Shown here piece by piece: positions 1 through 5,888 of a stretch of 5,888 nt of DNA. Origin of the DNA: Cyanobium sp. (GTDB lineage Bacteria > Cyanobacteriota > Cyanobacteriia > PCC-6307 > Cyanobiaceae); assembly GCA_014191535.1 (NCBI GenBank), contig BJHC01000096.1:1-5888 (forward strand), written 5' to 3'. Each line of letters opens with the position of its first letter. Within the stretch, counting starts at the first letter, position 1. A program made the position numbers and the translations under genes. The notes under the pieces were generated by a model. That model did no database searches. It worked only from the letters and a program-made list of their open reading frames with translations, and had not been told where the DNA came from.

Positions 1-1
1 C

Positions 2-94
2 ACATGCGCCCGCGACGGCGCCAGCGCAGGCTCCCTGCTGTGGCAGGGCAGCCATCAACCCCTCGAGGGCTGCACGGGGTACAGCCACTTCTGA
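2..94 (+). CDS. thiL: ThiL, thiamine-monophosphate kinase, C-terminal end only (partial)
   Basis: Only the last 30 codons are present, in frame from base 2 to a TGA at 92-94; the gene begins left of the window. The visible peptide contains SLLWQG, then PLEGC, and ends G-Y-S-H-F. ThiL proteins characteristically finish with a Gly-aromatic-x-His-Phe element (E. coli ThiL has G-F-D-H-F near its end, from memory). ThiL phosphorylates thiamine monophosphate to thiamine pyrophosphate in the cytoplasm. As I recall, thiL next to gap on the opposite strand is a common arrangement in marine Synechococcus and Prochlorococcus, which supports the call. It converges with gap, and the two stop codons are 101 bases apart. 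The fragment is too short to judge domain integrity, and identification rests on the terminal motif plus context. Confidence 0.66.
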   Translation, partial: TCARDGASAGSLLWQGSHQPLEGCTGYSHF

Positions 95-130
95 GGGCGA
101 CGGGGCCGGGGCCAGCACCCATCGGGAGCC

Positions 131-156
131 ACAAAAAAGCCGCCCCGAAGGGCGGC
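131..156 (-). terminator. Rho-independent terminator of gap2, UUCG-capped
   Basis: Read on the minus strand, a perfect 7-bp stem GCCGCCC / GGGCGGC (bases 156-150 and 145-139) closes on a TTCG loop and is followed directly by TTTTTTGT (138-131). The C(UUCG)G loop is the classic extra-stable RNA tetraloop. The stem begins 40 bases past the gap stop codon. On the plus strand the hairpin is followed by AGGGGGGG, not by a T run, so it should act mainly on gap transcripts and less on thiL. Confidence 0.9.
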
Positions 157-195
157 AGGGGGGGCTGAACAGCGCAGATCAGCGCAACTCAGAGC

Positions 196-1218
196 TCACT
201 TCCAGTTCTTGGCCACGATCTCGGCCAGGTCGACCACGCGCTGGCTGTAGCCCCACTCGTTGTCGTACCAGCAGACGATCTTCACCATGTTGCCGCCCAT
301 CACCAGGGTGAGGTCGGCGTCCACGATCGTGCTCTCGTCGGTGCCGGCGTGGTCGCTCGACACCAGGGGCAGGTCGCAGTACTTGATGATCCCCTTCATG
401 CCGTTCTCGGAGGCGGCCTTCAGCACGGCATTCACCTCTTCGGCGCTGGTGTCGCGGCCGGTCTCGAACACCATGTCGCACACCGACACGTTGGGGGTGG
501 GAACGCGCAGGGCGATGCCGCTGAGCTTGCCCTTCACCTCGGGATACACCAGGGCCACGGCCTTGGCCGCACCGGTGCTGGTGGGAACAATGTTCACGGC
601 GGCGGCGCGGGCACGGCGCAGGTCGCGGTGGGCGGCGTCGAGGATGCGCTGGTCACCCGTGTAGCTGTGGGTGGTGGTCATCGTGCCCTTCACGATCCCG
701 AAGGCCTGGTCGATGGTCTTCACGATCGGCGCCATGCAGTTGGTGGTGCAGCTGGCGTTGCTGAGGATGTCCCAGTCCTCGTGGCGGTACTGATCGGCGT
801 TCACGCCCACCACGAAGGTGCCCACCTTGGCGCCCTTGCCGGGGGCCGTGAGAATGACTTTCTTGGCGCCGGCTTCGAAGTGCTTGCTGGCACCGACGTC
901 ATCGTTGAACACACCGGTGGACTCGATCACCAGGTCGACGCCCCAATCCTTCCAGGGGAGGTTGGCGGGGTTGCGGTCATAGAAGGTTTTGATCGTCTTG
1001 CCGTTGATGACGATCGTGTCCTGGGTGGTGGACACCTCTGCATTGCGCAGGGGGCCAAGCATCGAGTCGTACTTGAGCAGGTGGGCGTTGGTGTTGGTGT
1101 CACCGGAGCCATTGATGCCCACCACCTCGATGCCGGTGTTGGCACCGCGGCTCAGCCAGCAACGCATGAAGTTGCGACCGATGCGGCCGAATCCGTTGAT
1201 CGCAACCTTCAAGGTCAT
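196..1218 (-). CDS. gap2: Gap2, NAD(P)-dependent glyceraldehyde-3-phosphate dehydrogenase (photosynthetic type)
   Basis: This enzyme reduces 1,3-bisphosphoglycerate to glyceraldehyde 3-phosphate in the Calvin cycle, and can run in reverse. The 340-residue product has the Rossmann start [11 protein letters not shown] (residues 6-16), the catalytic motif SNASCTTNC with Cys157, the catalytic-base His184 in THSYTGDQR, and the C-terminal [17 protein letters not shown] (317-333). Length matches cyanobacterial Gap2, and there is no GapB-like redox extension, so regulation through CP12 is expected from the family. I chose the ATG at 1218 because the protein then starts [12 protein letters not shown] as in homologs; the frame stays open upstream but that part is not GAPDH-like. 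Oddities: the cofactor-selectivity loop reads [10 protein letters not shown] (34-43), Ala196 sits where Ser is usual, and Cys247, Cys281 and Cys316 look non-consensus. It is divergent from murC and convergent with thiL, with its own terminator. Confidence 0.96.
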   Translation of the reverse strand: MTLKVAINGFGRIGRNFMRCWLSRGANTGIEVVGINGSGDTNTNAHLLKYDSMLGPLRNAEVSTTQDTIVINGKTIKTFYDRNPANLPWKDWGVDLVIESTGVFNDDVGASKHFEAGAKKVILTAPGKGAKVGTFVVGVNADQYRHEDWDILSNASCTTNCMAPIVKTIDQAFGIVKGTMTTTHSYTGDQRILDAAHRDLRRARAAAVNIVPTSTGAAKAVALVYPEVKGKLSGIALRVPTPNVSVCDMVFETGRDTSAEEVNAVLKAASENGMKGIIKYCDLPLVSSDHAGTDESTIVDADLTLVMGGNMVKIVCWYDNEWGYSQRVVDLAEIVAKNWK

Positions 1219-1226
1219 GGCGGAAC

Positions 1227-1240
1227 GCGGCCGAAGCCGC
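1227..1240 (-). promoter_or_regulatory. UUCG-capped hairpin in the gap2 5' leader
   Basis: On the minus strand GCGGC-TTCG-GCCGC forms a perfect 5-bp stem with a C(UUCG)G tetraloop. It ends 8 bases before the gap ATG, covering the place where a Shine-Dalgarno sequence would lie, and no such sequence is visible nearby. It could affect ribosome access or transcript stability; that function is inferred from position only. A 5-bp GC stem can also arise by chance in GC-rich DNA. Confidence 0.45.
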
Positions 1241-1264
1241 TGGCAAGGGGAGATTTGGGGGCCG

Positions 1265-1270
1265 ATCATA
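1265..1270 (-). promoter_or_regulatory. Candidate -10 element for gap2
   Basis: The minus strand reads TATGAT here, one base from the sigma-70 consensus TATAAT and a rare AT-rich spot in this GC-rich spacer. It would place transcription start near 1258 and give a leader of about 40 bases. There is no good TTGACA-like -35 at 16-18 bases; instead the region at -35 is occupied by the palindrome at 1285-1302, which would suit a regulator-dependent promoter. Confidence 0.4.
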
Positions 1271-1284
1271 CCGAGATCGCTGGC

Positions 1285-1302
1285 TGTCCCCAGATGGGGA
1301 CA
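1285..1302. promoter_or_regulatory. Perfect inverted repeat between gap2 and murC, candidate operator
   Basis: The sequence TGTCCCCAGATGGGGACA is a perfect palindrome with 8-base arms around a 2-base centre. It lies in the 134-base divergent spacer, centred about 35 bases upstream of the start inferred from the gap -10 candidate, and about 59 bases upstream of the murC start codon. The symmetry suits a dimeric helix-turn-helix regulator. It does not fit the NtcA pattern (GTA-N8-TAC), a CRP site (TGTGA-N6-TCACA), or the tandem HLR1 repeats of RpaB. A role as an RNA hairpin is unlikely because its loop would be only 2-4 bases and no T run follows. Confidence 0.5.
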
Positions 1303-1313
1303 ACGGGCCCGGC

Positions 1314-1342
1314 GAGACAAGCAGGGGTTCTCGGCTTAGCGT
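1314..1342 (+). promoter_or_regulatory. Weak candidate promoter for murC
   Basis: GAGACA (1314-1319, four of six matches to TTGACA) lies 17 bases before TAGCGT (1337-1342), which matches the loose TAnnnT form of cyanobacterial -10 elements. The predicted start near 1349 would leave a leader of only a few bases before the TTG at 1353, so either murC is almost leaderless or this is not the real promoter. Support is from pattern and spacing only. Confidence 0.22.
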
Positions 1343-1352
1343 CGCCACAGGC

Positions 1353-2807
1353 TTGGACACGCCCTTGGGTCAGCAGCTGGATCGCCACCAACCCGTGCAC
1401 TTCATCGGCGTCGGTGGGATCGGCATGTCGGCCATCGCCGGGATCCTGGCGGACCGCGGCTATGCGGTGAGCGGCTCCGACCCCCGCGACAACGCCGTGC
1501 TGCAGGACCTGCGCAGCCGCGGGGTGCGCGTCTTCCGCGAGCAGAGCGCCGCCACCATCAACGCCATCCGCAGCGGCACCTCCACCGCGCCGCTGGTGGT
1601 GGTGAGCTCGGCGGTGCCGGCCCACAACCCCGAACTGGAGGAGGCGCGCCGCTCCGGACTGCAGGTGCTGCACCGCTCCGATGTGCTGGCGGCCCTGATC
1701 GCCGAGCAGAGCAGCGTGGCCGTGGCCGGCAGCCACGGCAAAACCACCACCAGCACGTTGATCGCCAGCCTGCTGCACGCCACCAACCACGACCCCACCG
1801 CCGTGATCGGCGGCGTGGTGCCCGCCTTCGGCAGCAATGGCCGCAATGGCCAGGGCGCGCTGCTGGTGGCGGAAGCGGATGAATCCGACGGCACCCTGGT
1901 GAAGTTCCAGGCCTGGTTGGGGGTGATCACCAACCTGGAGCTGGACCACACCGACCATTACCCCGACCTGGCAGCCCTGATCGCCACCGTGCAGCGCTTC
2001 GGCCGCGGCTGCCAGCAGCTGCTGGCCAACCGCGACTGTCCGATCCTGCGGGAGCAGTTCGAGGCCAGCCATTGGTGGTCGATCCGCGACCCCGAAGGCG
2101 TGGCCTTTGCCGCCATCCCGGAGCAGCTGGACGGCGACGGCACCGTGGCCACCTTCTACGAAAACGGCATCGCCGTGGGGCGTTTCACGCTGCCGCTGCC
2201 CGGGCTGCACAACCTCAGCAATGCGGTGGCCGCCATGGCCGCCTGCCGGCTGCACGGCGTGTCGTTTGCGGAATTGCGCCGGGCGGTGGAGGGGTTGCAG
2301 GCCCCCGGCCGCCGCTTCGACTACCGCGGCACCTGGCATGGCCGCCAGGTGGTCGACGACTACGCCCACCACCCCAGCGAAGTGGACGCCACCCTGGCCA
2401 CCGCCCGGCTGATGGTGAGCAGCGGCCGCACCACCCTGCCGGAGCCTCCCCAGCGCCTGCTGGCCATCTTCCAACCCCACCGCTACAGCCGCACGGCGGA
2501 GTTTCTGGAGCCCTTCGCCCAGGCCCTGTGCCAGGCGGATGCGGTGATCCTGGCGCCCCTCTACGCCGCGGGTGAAGCCCCGATCCCAGGCATCTCCAGC
2601 GAAGCGCTGGCGGCCGCGATTCAGCGGCTCCGGCCTGAGCTGCCGGTGTCGGTGAGCAGCAGCCTGGATGCGCTCACCGATGCGGTGGTGGAACGCAGCC
2701 AACCCGGTGATCTGGTGCTGGCCATGGGGGCCGGCGATGTGAACGGTCTGTGGAGCCGCCTGCAGCAACGCCAGGAGCACTCCGCCGCCGTACCCCTGGC
2801 GGCCTGA
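1353..2807 (+). CDS. murC: MurC, UDP-N-acetylmuramate--L-alanine ligase
   Basis: MurC joins L-alanine to UDP-MurNAc using ATP, the first peptide step of cytoplasmic peptidoglycan precursor synthesis. The 484-residue product shows all Mur ligase landmarks in order: N-terminal nucleotide-sugar domain with [11 protein letters not shown] (16-26) and SGSDPRD (40-46); ATP-binding central domain with P-loop GSHGKTTTS (126-134), EADESDG (174-180) and [11 protein letters not shown] (193-203); GLHNLSNA (284-291); and the C-terminal domain with GRRFDYRG (319-326), [10 protein letters not shown] (335-344), FQPHRYSRT (373-381) and MGAGD (458-462). No ATG precedes the glycine-rich loop in frame. I chose TTG at 1353, giving a short lead of about 15 residues as I recall for picocyanobacterial MurC; TTG at 1365 or GTG at 1395 are alternatives. 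No ribosome-binding sequence is evident. murB follows after 5 bases. Confidence 0.95.
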   Translation: MDTPLGQQLDRHQPVHFIGVGGIGMSAIAGILADRGYAVSGSDPRDNAVLQDLRSRGVRVFREQSAATINAIRSGTSTAPLVVVSSAVPAHNPELEEARRSGLQVLHRSDVLAALIAEQSSVAVAGSHGKTTTSTLIASLLHATNHDPTAVIGGVVPAFGSNGRNGQGALLVAEADESDGTLVKFQAWLGVITNLELDHTDHYPDLAALIATVQRFGRGCQQLLANRDCPILREQFEASHWWSIRDPEGVAFAAIPEQLDGDGTVATFYENGIAVGRFTLPLPGLHNLSNAVAAMAACRLHGVSFAELRRAVEGLQAPGRRFDYRGTWHGRQVVDDYAHHPSEVDATLATARLMVSSGRTTLPEPPQRLLAIFQPHRYSRTAEFLEPFAQALCQADAVILAPLYAAGEAPIPGISSEALAAAIQRLRPELPVSVSSSLDALTDAVVERSQPGDLVLAMGAGDVNGLWSRLQQRQEHSAAVPLAA

Positions 2808-2812
2808 GGGCG

Positions 2813-3730
2813 GTGGGGTCCACGGCTCCACAGGGTCTACGCCGGGCCGTGGGGCTGGCGGACTACACCACCTGGCGGGTGGGGGGCGAGGCCCAGTGGT
2901 TCGCCGAACCGGACAGCCGCGAGCAGCTGCAGGCCCTGCTGGCCTGGGCCCAACGGGAGCAGCTCCCCTGGGGGGTGATCGGCGCTGGCTCCAACCTGTT
3001 GATCAGCGACCAGGGGCTCCCCGGGCTCACCCTCTGCAACCGCCGCCTGCAGGGGCTGGCCCTCGAGGCCAGCAGCGGCCTGATCGAGGCGGAGGCGGGC
3101 GAACCGATTCCATCCCTGGCGCGGCGGGCCGCCCGCGCCGGGCTGGCGGGCCTGGAATGGGCCGTGGGCATCCCCGGCACCGTCGGCGGAGCCGCCGTGA
3201 TGAACGCCGGCGCCCAGGGGGGCTGCACCGCCGAGGTGTTGCGCAGCGTCACCGTGGTGGACCCGCAGCGGCCGGAGGCACCCTTTGAGCTGACGGCGGA
3301 CCAGCTGGACTTTGCCTACCGCCACAGCCGCCTGCAGCTGGAACCCCTGGTGGTGCTGGCGGCCCGTTTCCAGCTCCAACCCGGCCAGGACCCGGCCGCG
3401 GTGAGCCAGCGCACCAGTGCCAACCTGCACAGCCGCACCAGCACGCAGCCCTACCAGCAGCCCAGCTGCGGCAGCGTGTTCCGCAACCCCGAACCCCAAA
3501 AGGCCGGTCAGCTGATCGAGGCGCTGGGCCTCAAGGGGCTGAAGGTGGGGGGGGCGGAGGTGTCGCCGATCCACGCCAATTTCATCGTCAACACCGGTGG
3601 TGCCACCGCCGCCGATATCGACCAGCTGATCGCCCAGGTGCAGGACCGGGTGCACGCTGCCCACGGCATCGCCCTGCACCCGGAGGTGAAACGGCTGGGG
3701 CCATTCGAGGGGCTCGCCCTGGCGGCCTGA
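2813..3730 (+). CDS. murB: MurB, UDP-N-acetylenolpyruvoylglucosamine reductase
   Basis: MurB is an FAD enzyme that uses NADPH to reduce UDP-GlcNAc-enolpyruvate to UDP-MurNAc, the substrate of the upstream MurC. With the start at GTG 2813 the product has 305 residues. It carries the FAD-domain motifs YTTWRVGG (18-25), [15 protein letters not shown] (57-71) and [23 protein letters not shown] (115-137), then YRHSRL (169-174), [13 protein letters not shown] (216-228), [15 protein letters not shown] (246-260) and HPEVKRLG (289-296). The expected catalytic residues are Arg170, Ser221 and Glu291, all present. The short YRxS region and GSVFRNP fit the type II form, without the extra loop of E. coli MurB. 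The frame is open back to a GTG at 2750 inside murC; 2813 is preferred because it follows the murC stop by 5 bases, and GTG 2849 (giving MGLADYTTW) is also possible. The start is the least certain part. Confidence 0.95.
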   Translation: MGSTAPQGLRRAVGLADYTTWRVGGEAQWFAEPDSREQLQALLAWAQREQLPWGVIGAGSNLLISDQGLPGLTLCNRRLQGLALEASSGLIEAEAGEPIPSLARRAARAGLAGLEWAVGIPGTVGGAAVMNAGAQGGCTAEVLRSVTVVDPQRPEAPFELTADQLDFAYRHSRLQLEPLVVLAARFQLQPGQDPAAVSQRTSANLHSRTSTQPYQQPSCGSVFRNPEPQKAGQLIEALGLKGLKVGGAEVSPIHANFIVNTGGATAADIDQLIAQVQDRVHAAHGIALHPEVKRLGPFEGLALAA

Positions 3731-3731
3731 G

Positions 3732-3757
3732 CCCCGGCCTGAAGCCCCGCCGGGGGC
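3732..3757 (+). other. GC-rich alternative hairpins in the murB-ybaB spacer
   Basis: The arm CCCCGGC (3732-3738) can pair with GCCGGGG (3749-3755) across a 10-base loop. GCCCC (3744-3748) can instead pair with GGGGC (3753-3757) around GCCG. The two folds share bases and exclude each other. No T run follows, so this is not an intrinsic terminator. TAGCCT at 3764-3769 could be a loose -10 for ybaB, but no matching -35 is seen. It may simply be GC-rich spacer. Confidence 0.3.
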
Positions 3758-3792
3758 AGCACGTAGCCTGCGCCCAACCCCGTACCCCCGCC

Positions 3793-4131
3793 ATGGCCGG
3801 ATTCGGACTGCCCAACTTCGGCCAGCTCACCGAGGCGTTCAAGAAGGCTCAGCAGATCCAGCAGGACGCCGCCAAGCTCCAGGAGGAGCTCGATGCCATG
3901 GAGCTGGAGGGCCAGAGCAGCTGCGGCCGCGCCAGCGTCTGGCTGTCCGGCAACCAACAACCGCTGCGGGTGCGCCTGGCGCCGGAGCTGCTGGCGGAGG
4001 GCGCCTCCAGTACCGAAGCGGCCACGCTCGAGGCCCTCAGGGCCGCCTATGAGGTCTCCACCGGCACAATGAAGCAGCGGATGGAGGAGCTCACCGGCGG
4101 GCTCAACCTCAATCTGCCCGGCCTTGGTTGA
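3793..4131 (+). CDS. YbaB/EbfC family nucleoid-associated DNA-binding protein
   Basis: Members of this family are small dimeric, tweezer-shaped proteins that bind DNA and coat the nucleoid. The 112-residue product has the family pattern: a basic, glutamine-rich N-terminal helix ([21 protein letters not shown], about 16-36), a central beta region with a family-like [19 protein letters not shown] (49-67), and a second long helix (about 75-98) containing [20 protein letters not shown]. The ATG at 3793 is the natural start and gives the usual family length; no Shine-Dalgarno sequence precedes it. It follows murB by 62 bases. In many bacteria ybaB sits with dnaX and recR; here it sits with murC-murB, an arrangement I recall from picocyanobacteria. 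Its last 23 bases overlap the 3' end of rsgA on the other strand. Confidence 0.9.
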   Translation: MAGFGLPNFGQLTEAFKKAQQIQQDAAKLQEELDAMELEGQSSCGRASVWLSGNQQPLRVRLAPELLAEGASSTEAATLEALRAAYEVSTGTMKQRMEELTGGLNLNLPGLG

Positions 4132-5131
4132 TCGGGCCGCTGTCCTCGGCAGCCGGATCGTCCTGCCGCCGCCGCCGCCGGGAGGGCTGGCGCAGCCGCT
4201 GATCCAGCAGCTGGGGATCATCCCGCCGGCCCCGCTGGCTCACGCGCTCGGCCTGGGCCAGGGCGTCATCCAGGCAGATGCGATAGAGCCCCTGGCGATC
4301 CCAGCCACTGCCCACGGCACAACCGGGATCACCGCGGTGCAAGCAATTGCTGAACCGGCAACTCTGGTGGGCCAGCCGTTGCCGAATCTCGGGGAAGAGG
4401 GGCCCCAGGGCCCCCGGATCGACTGGCAGGTCGGGCCGGTTGAACCCCGGTGTGTCCGCCAGCAGCGCCCGCTCCGCCAGGGGATAGAGCTCCACATGGC
4501 GCGTGGTGTGACGGCCGCGCTGCAGCCGGCCCGATACGGCGCTCACCCGCAGGCTGAGCTGCGGCAACAGGGCATTGATCAGGCTGCTCTTGCCCACCCC
4601 CGACGGACCGCAGAGCACGGCGATCCCCGGCTGGCTCAGCCGCTGCCGCAAGGCGTCGATGCCTGTGCCCTGCTGGGCGGACACCAACAGGGGCCCATAC
4701 CCCCACCCCTGCAGCCGCTCGCACCAGGCCTGGGCAGCGGCGGCGGGGAGTAGATCGGCCTTGGTGAGCACCAGCTCCACCGCCACGCCGGTGCGCTCCG
4801 CCGTGAGCAGGAAGCGGGTGAGCTGCAGGGGGTCCAGCTGCGGCTGATCCAGGGCCACGGCCACCACCACCCGGGTGCAGTTGGCCACCGCTGGCCGCTC
4901 CAGCAGGCTGTGGCGGGGCTCCAGGGCGGCAATGGCCCCACGGCCCTGGGGCCAATCGATCCCGTCCACCTGCACGCGGTCGCCCACGCAGATCTGCTGG
5001 CCGGTTTTGCCGAGGCGGGTGCGCCGCACGCACAGCAGCTGCTCGAGGCCGTTGGGGCCGGGCTGATCGAGCCACACCCGGCAGTAGTTGGCCTCCAGGG
5101 CCATCACCCGGGCCGAGGCCGCTTCAGCCAC
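4109..5131 (-). CDS. rsgA: RsgA (EngC/YjeQ), ribosome small-subunit-dependent GTPase
   Basis: RsgA is a circularly permuted GTPase that checks late maturation of the 30S subunit. The 340-residue product has an N-terminal OB-fold (about 10-75, with [11 protein letters not shown]), then the G motifs in permuted order: LTKAD (G4, 122-126), SAQ (G5, 151-153), GPSGVGKSS (G1, 175-183), GRHTTRH (G2, 206-212) and DTPGF (G3, 226-230). The C-terminal zinc knuckle Cys258-x4-Cys263-x-His265-x5-Cys271 is complete. The tail after about residue 296 is arginine-rich and low in complexity, with five consecutive arginines (318-322). The GTG start at 5131 overlaps the tusA stop by 8 bases; an ATG at 5104 would give 331 residues starting MALEANYC, which is also plausible because homologs begin close to that point. 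Probably the last gene of a dnaJ-tusA-rsgA operon; no terminator is seen after it. Confidence 0.95.
   Translation of the reverse strand: MAEAASARVMALEANYCRVWLDQPGPNGLEQLLCVRRTRLGKTGQQICVGDRVQVDGIDWPQGRGAIAALEPRHSLLERPAVANCTRVVVAVALDQPQLDPLQLTRFLLTAERTGVAVELVLTKADLLPAAAAQAWCERLQGWGYGPLLVSAQQGTGIDALRQRLSQPGIAVLCGPSGVGKSSLINALLPQLSLRVSAVSGRLQRGRHTTRHVELYPLAERALLADTPGFNRPDLPVDPGALGPLFPEIRQRLAHQSCRFSNCLHRGDPGCAVGSGWDRQGLYRICLDDALAQAERVSQRGRRDDPQLLDQRLRQPSRRRRRQDDPAAEDSGPINQGRAD
4165..4180. repeat. (GCC)5 trinucleotide run inside the rsgA 3' end
   Basis: Five GCC units plus one G form a perfect trinucleotide run. On the minus strand they encode the arginines 318-322 of RsgA as five CGG codons. The period of three means that gain or loss of units would keep the frame and only change the length of the arginine run. 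Confidence 0.8.
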
Positions 5132-5381
5132 CGCGGCGGATCAACAGGCGCACGGCGTCCCCATCGGCGCTGGCCGCCAGCGGTTCCAGCTCCACCCGGT
5201 GGCCCGCCTCCCGCAACCCGGCGGCCACCAGCCGCTCCGGTTCACCGGCATCGAGATCCACCTGCAGCCACTGGCCGGGATCCAGTTTCTCGAGGGCCAG
5301 CTTGCTGCGGATGAAATTGAGCGGACAGGGGGTGCCGCGCAGATCCAGGCACTGGCTGGGCTGAGCAGCCGGGCCGCTCAC
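5124..5381 (-). CDS. TusA/SirA-like sulfur carrier family protein
   Basis: The 85-residue product has the TusA fold signature: a first strand CLDLRGTPCPLN (11-22) followed by the helix FIRSKLALEKL, then strand residues QWLQVDLDAG and a C-terminal region ending VRLLIRRGG. Cys19 is the expected persulfide-carrying residue. The motif is CPLN, not the CPxP of E. coli TusA; a CPI/LN form is, as I recall, typical of the cyanobacterial branch. In E. coli TusA passes sulfur from IscS towards 2-thiouridine in tRNA; whether this protein does the same is unknown, since TusBCD partners are not in view. The GTG start at 5381 overlaps the dnaJ stop in a GTGA tetranucleotide, and its own stop overlaps the rsgA start, so it is probably translated by coupling within an operon. 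Confidence 0.88.
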   Translation of the reverse strand: MSGPAAQPSQCLDLRGTPCPLNFIRSKLALEKLDPGQWLQVDLDAGEPERLVAAGLREAGHRVELEPLAASADGDAVRLLIRRGG

Positions 5382-5888
5382 CCGAACAACCCGCCGAACA
5401 GGCCGCTCTTGTGGGGATGCTTCTGCCCCTTGGCGCTGTGGTGACCCGCCAGTTGCTGCAAGAGATCGCGCTCTTCAGCGCTGGTCTTGGTGGGCAGCTG
5501 CACCTTGAGGCTGATCAGGTGATTGCCGCGGGCCACGGGATTGCCCAACTTGGGAACCCCCTTGCCGGTGAGGGTGAGCACGGCACCGGGCTGGGTGCCG
5601 GCGGGGATCTCCAGCTCGGTGGGGCCATCCACGGTGTCCACCTCGATGGTGTCGCCGAGGATCGCCTGGAGGTAGTTCACCGCCACCTCCGATTGGATGT
5701 TGATGCCGTCGCGCCGCAGGGTCGGATGCGACTGCACCGTGAGGAACACGTACAGATCACCAGCGGGGCCGCCCCGTTGGCCGGCATTGCCCTCGTTGGC
5801 CACCCGCAGCCGGGTGCCGGAATCCACCCCGGCGGGAATGTTGATCCGCAACTTCTTGCGCACCTGCTGCAGGCCCTGGCCGCCGCAG
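5378..5888 (-). CDS. dnaJ: DnaJ (Hsp40), type I co-chaperone, C-terminal part (partial)
   Basis: The gene enters from the right edge and the last 169 codons are visible, so the J-domain, the Gly/Phe region and most of the zinc centre lie outside. The first visible residues, CGGQGLQQVRKKLRINIPAG, are the end of the last CxxCxGxG zinc repeat running into C-terminal domain I. This marks a type I DnaJ that binds unfolded substrates and stimulates DnaK ATPase. Next come VDSGTRLRVANEGNAGQRGG, the DLYVFLTVQSHPTLRRDG substrate-binding domain, ILGDTIEVDTVDGPTELEIPAG and LTGKGVPKLG, then a His/Lys-rich stretch and the C-terminal SGLFGGLFG, resembling what I recall of picocyanobacterial DnaJ. A GTG at 5863 is internal and not the start. 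The stop overlaps the tusA start by 4 bases. Confidence 0.95.
   Translation of the reverse strand, partial: CGGQGLQQVRKKLRINIPAGVDSGTRLRVANEGNAGQRGGPAGDLYVFLTVQSHPTLRRDGINIQSEVAVNYLQAILGDTIEVDTVDGPTELEIPAGTQPGAVLTLTGKGVPKLGNPVARGNHLISLKVQLPTKTSAEERDLLQQLAGHHSAKGQKHPHKSGLFGGLFG

Noticed and set aside
95..165. Possible G-quadruplex from the GGGGCC repeats and the run of seven G
   Set aside because: The G runs are unevenly spaced, with one loop of about 12 bases, and the G7 run is explained as sequence beside the terminator; the signal is not above what GC-rich DNA gives.
1219..1320. N-terminal extension of Gap2 by 34 residues from an upstream in-frame start
   Set aside because: The added residues do not resemble any GAPDH, and the upstream part contains the -10 candidate and the palindrome. 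The ATG at 1218 gives the standard N-terminus.
349..1470. Long open frame on the plus strand opposite gap2
   Set aside because: It is the complement of a well-conserved GAPDH gene, has a Gly/Ala/His/Val-rich composition typical of antisense frames in GC-rich DNA, and shows no recognisable domain.
2750..2812. Start of murB inside murC at GTG 2750
   Set aside because: It would add 21 Pro/Arg/Gly-rich residues unlike MurB and overlap murC by 58 bases; a GTG 5 bases after the murC stop is more credible.
1266..2831. 521-codon open frame on the minus strand opposite murC
   Set aside because: It lies antisense to an intact MurC with all family motifs. Its Gly/Gln/His/Ala-rich translation is the expected shadow of GC-biased third positions.
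4124..4753. Plus-strand open frame opposite rsgA, downstream of ybaB
   Set aside because: It is antisense to an RsgA with complete G motifs and zinc knuckle, and its Pro/Gln/Leu-rich translation has no family features.

Overview
The window is a compact, GC-rich stretch of housekeeping genes and looks chromosomal. The gene content points to a picocyanobacterium of the Synechococcus/Cyanobium type. The evidence is a Gap2-type photosynthetic GAPDH, MurC, MurB and DnaJ sequences that read like cyanobacterial family members, strong GC bias at third codon positions, very short spacers, and starts without Shine-Dalgarno sequences. The lineage is inferred from remembered family features, since no search could be run. 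I see no mobile element, CRISPR array, tRNA or rRNA.

Layout from left to right: the last codons of thiL (+, thiamine-monophosphate kinase); a rho-independent terminator that faces gap; gap2 (-, Calvin-cycle glyceraldehyde-3-phosphate dehydrogenase); a 134-base divergent intergenic region with a perfect 8-bp-arm palindrome and candidate promoters; murC and murB (+, consecutive cytoplasmic steps of peptidoglycan precursor synthesis) and a YbaB/EbfC nucleoid-associated protein gene (+). These converge on and overlap the 3' end of a minus-strand cluster that reads dnaJ (partial, runs off the right edge), a tusA-like sulfur carrier gene, then rsgA (ribosome-assembly GTPase). The two left-side stretches without a gene (95-195 and 1219-1352) and the murB-ybaB gap (3731-3792) are all under 150 bases.

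Functionally, MurB makes UDP-MurNAc and MurC adds its first amino acid, so those two genes form one pathway unit with a 5-base gap between them. The dnaJ-tusA-rsgA set is tightly packed, with 4- and 8-base overlaps that suggest one transcript and coupled translation; it joins protein folding, sulfur carriage and 30S maturation. Gap2 is the only photosynthetic-carbon enzyme and has its own promoter region and terminator.

I found no clearly new system. The points most worth checking are the palindrome between gap and murC, a UUCG-capped hairpin just upstream of the gap start codon, and unusual residues at the NADP-selectivity positions of this Gap2.
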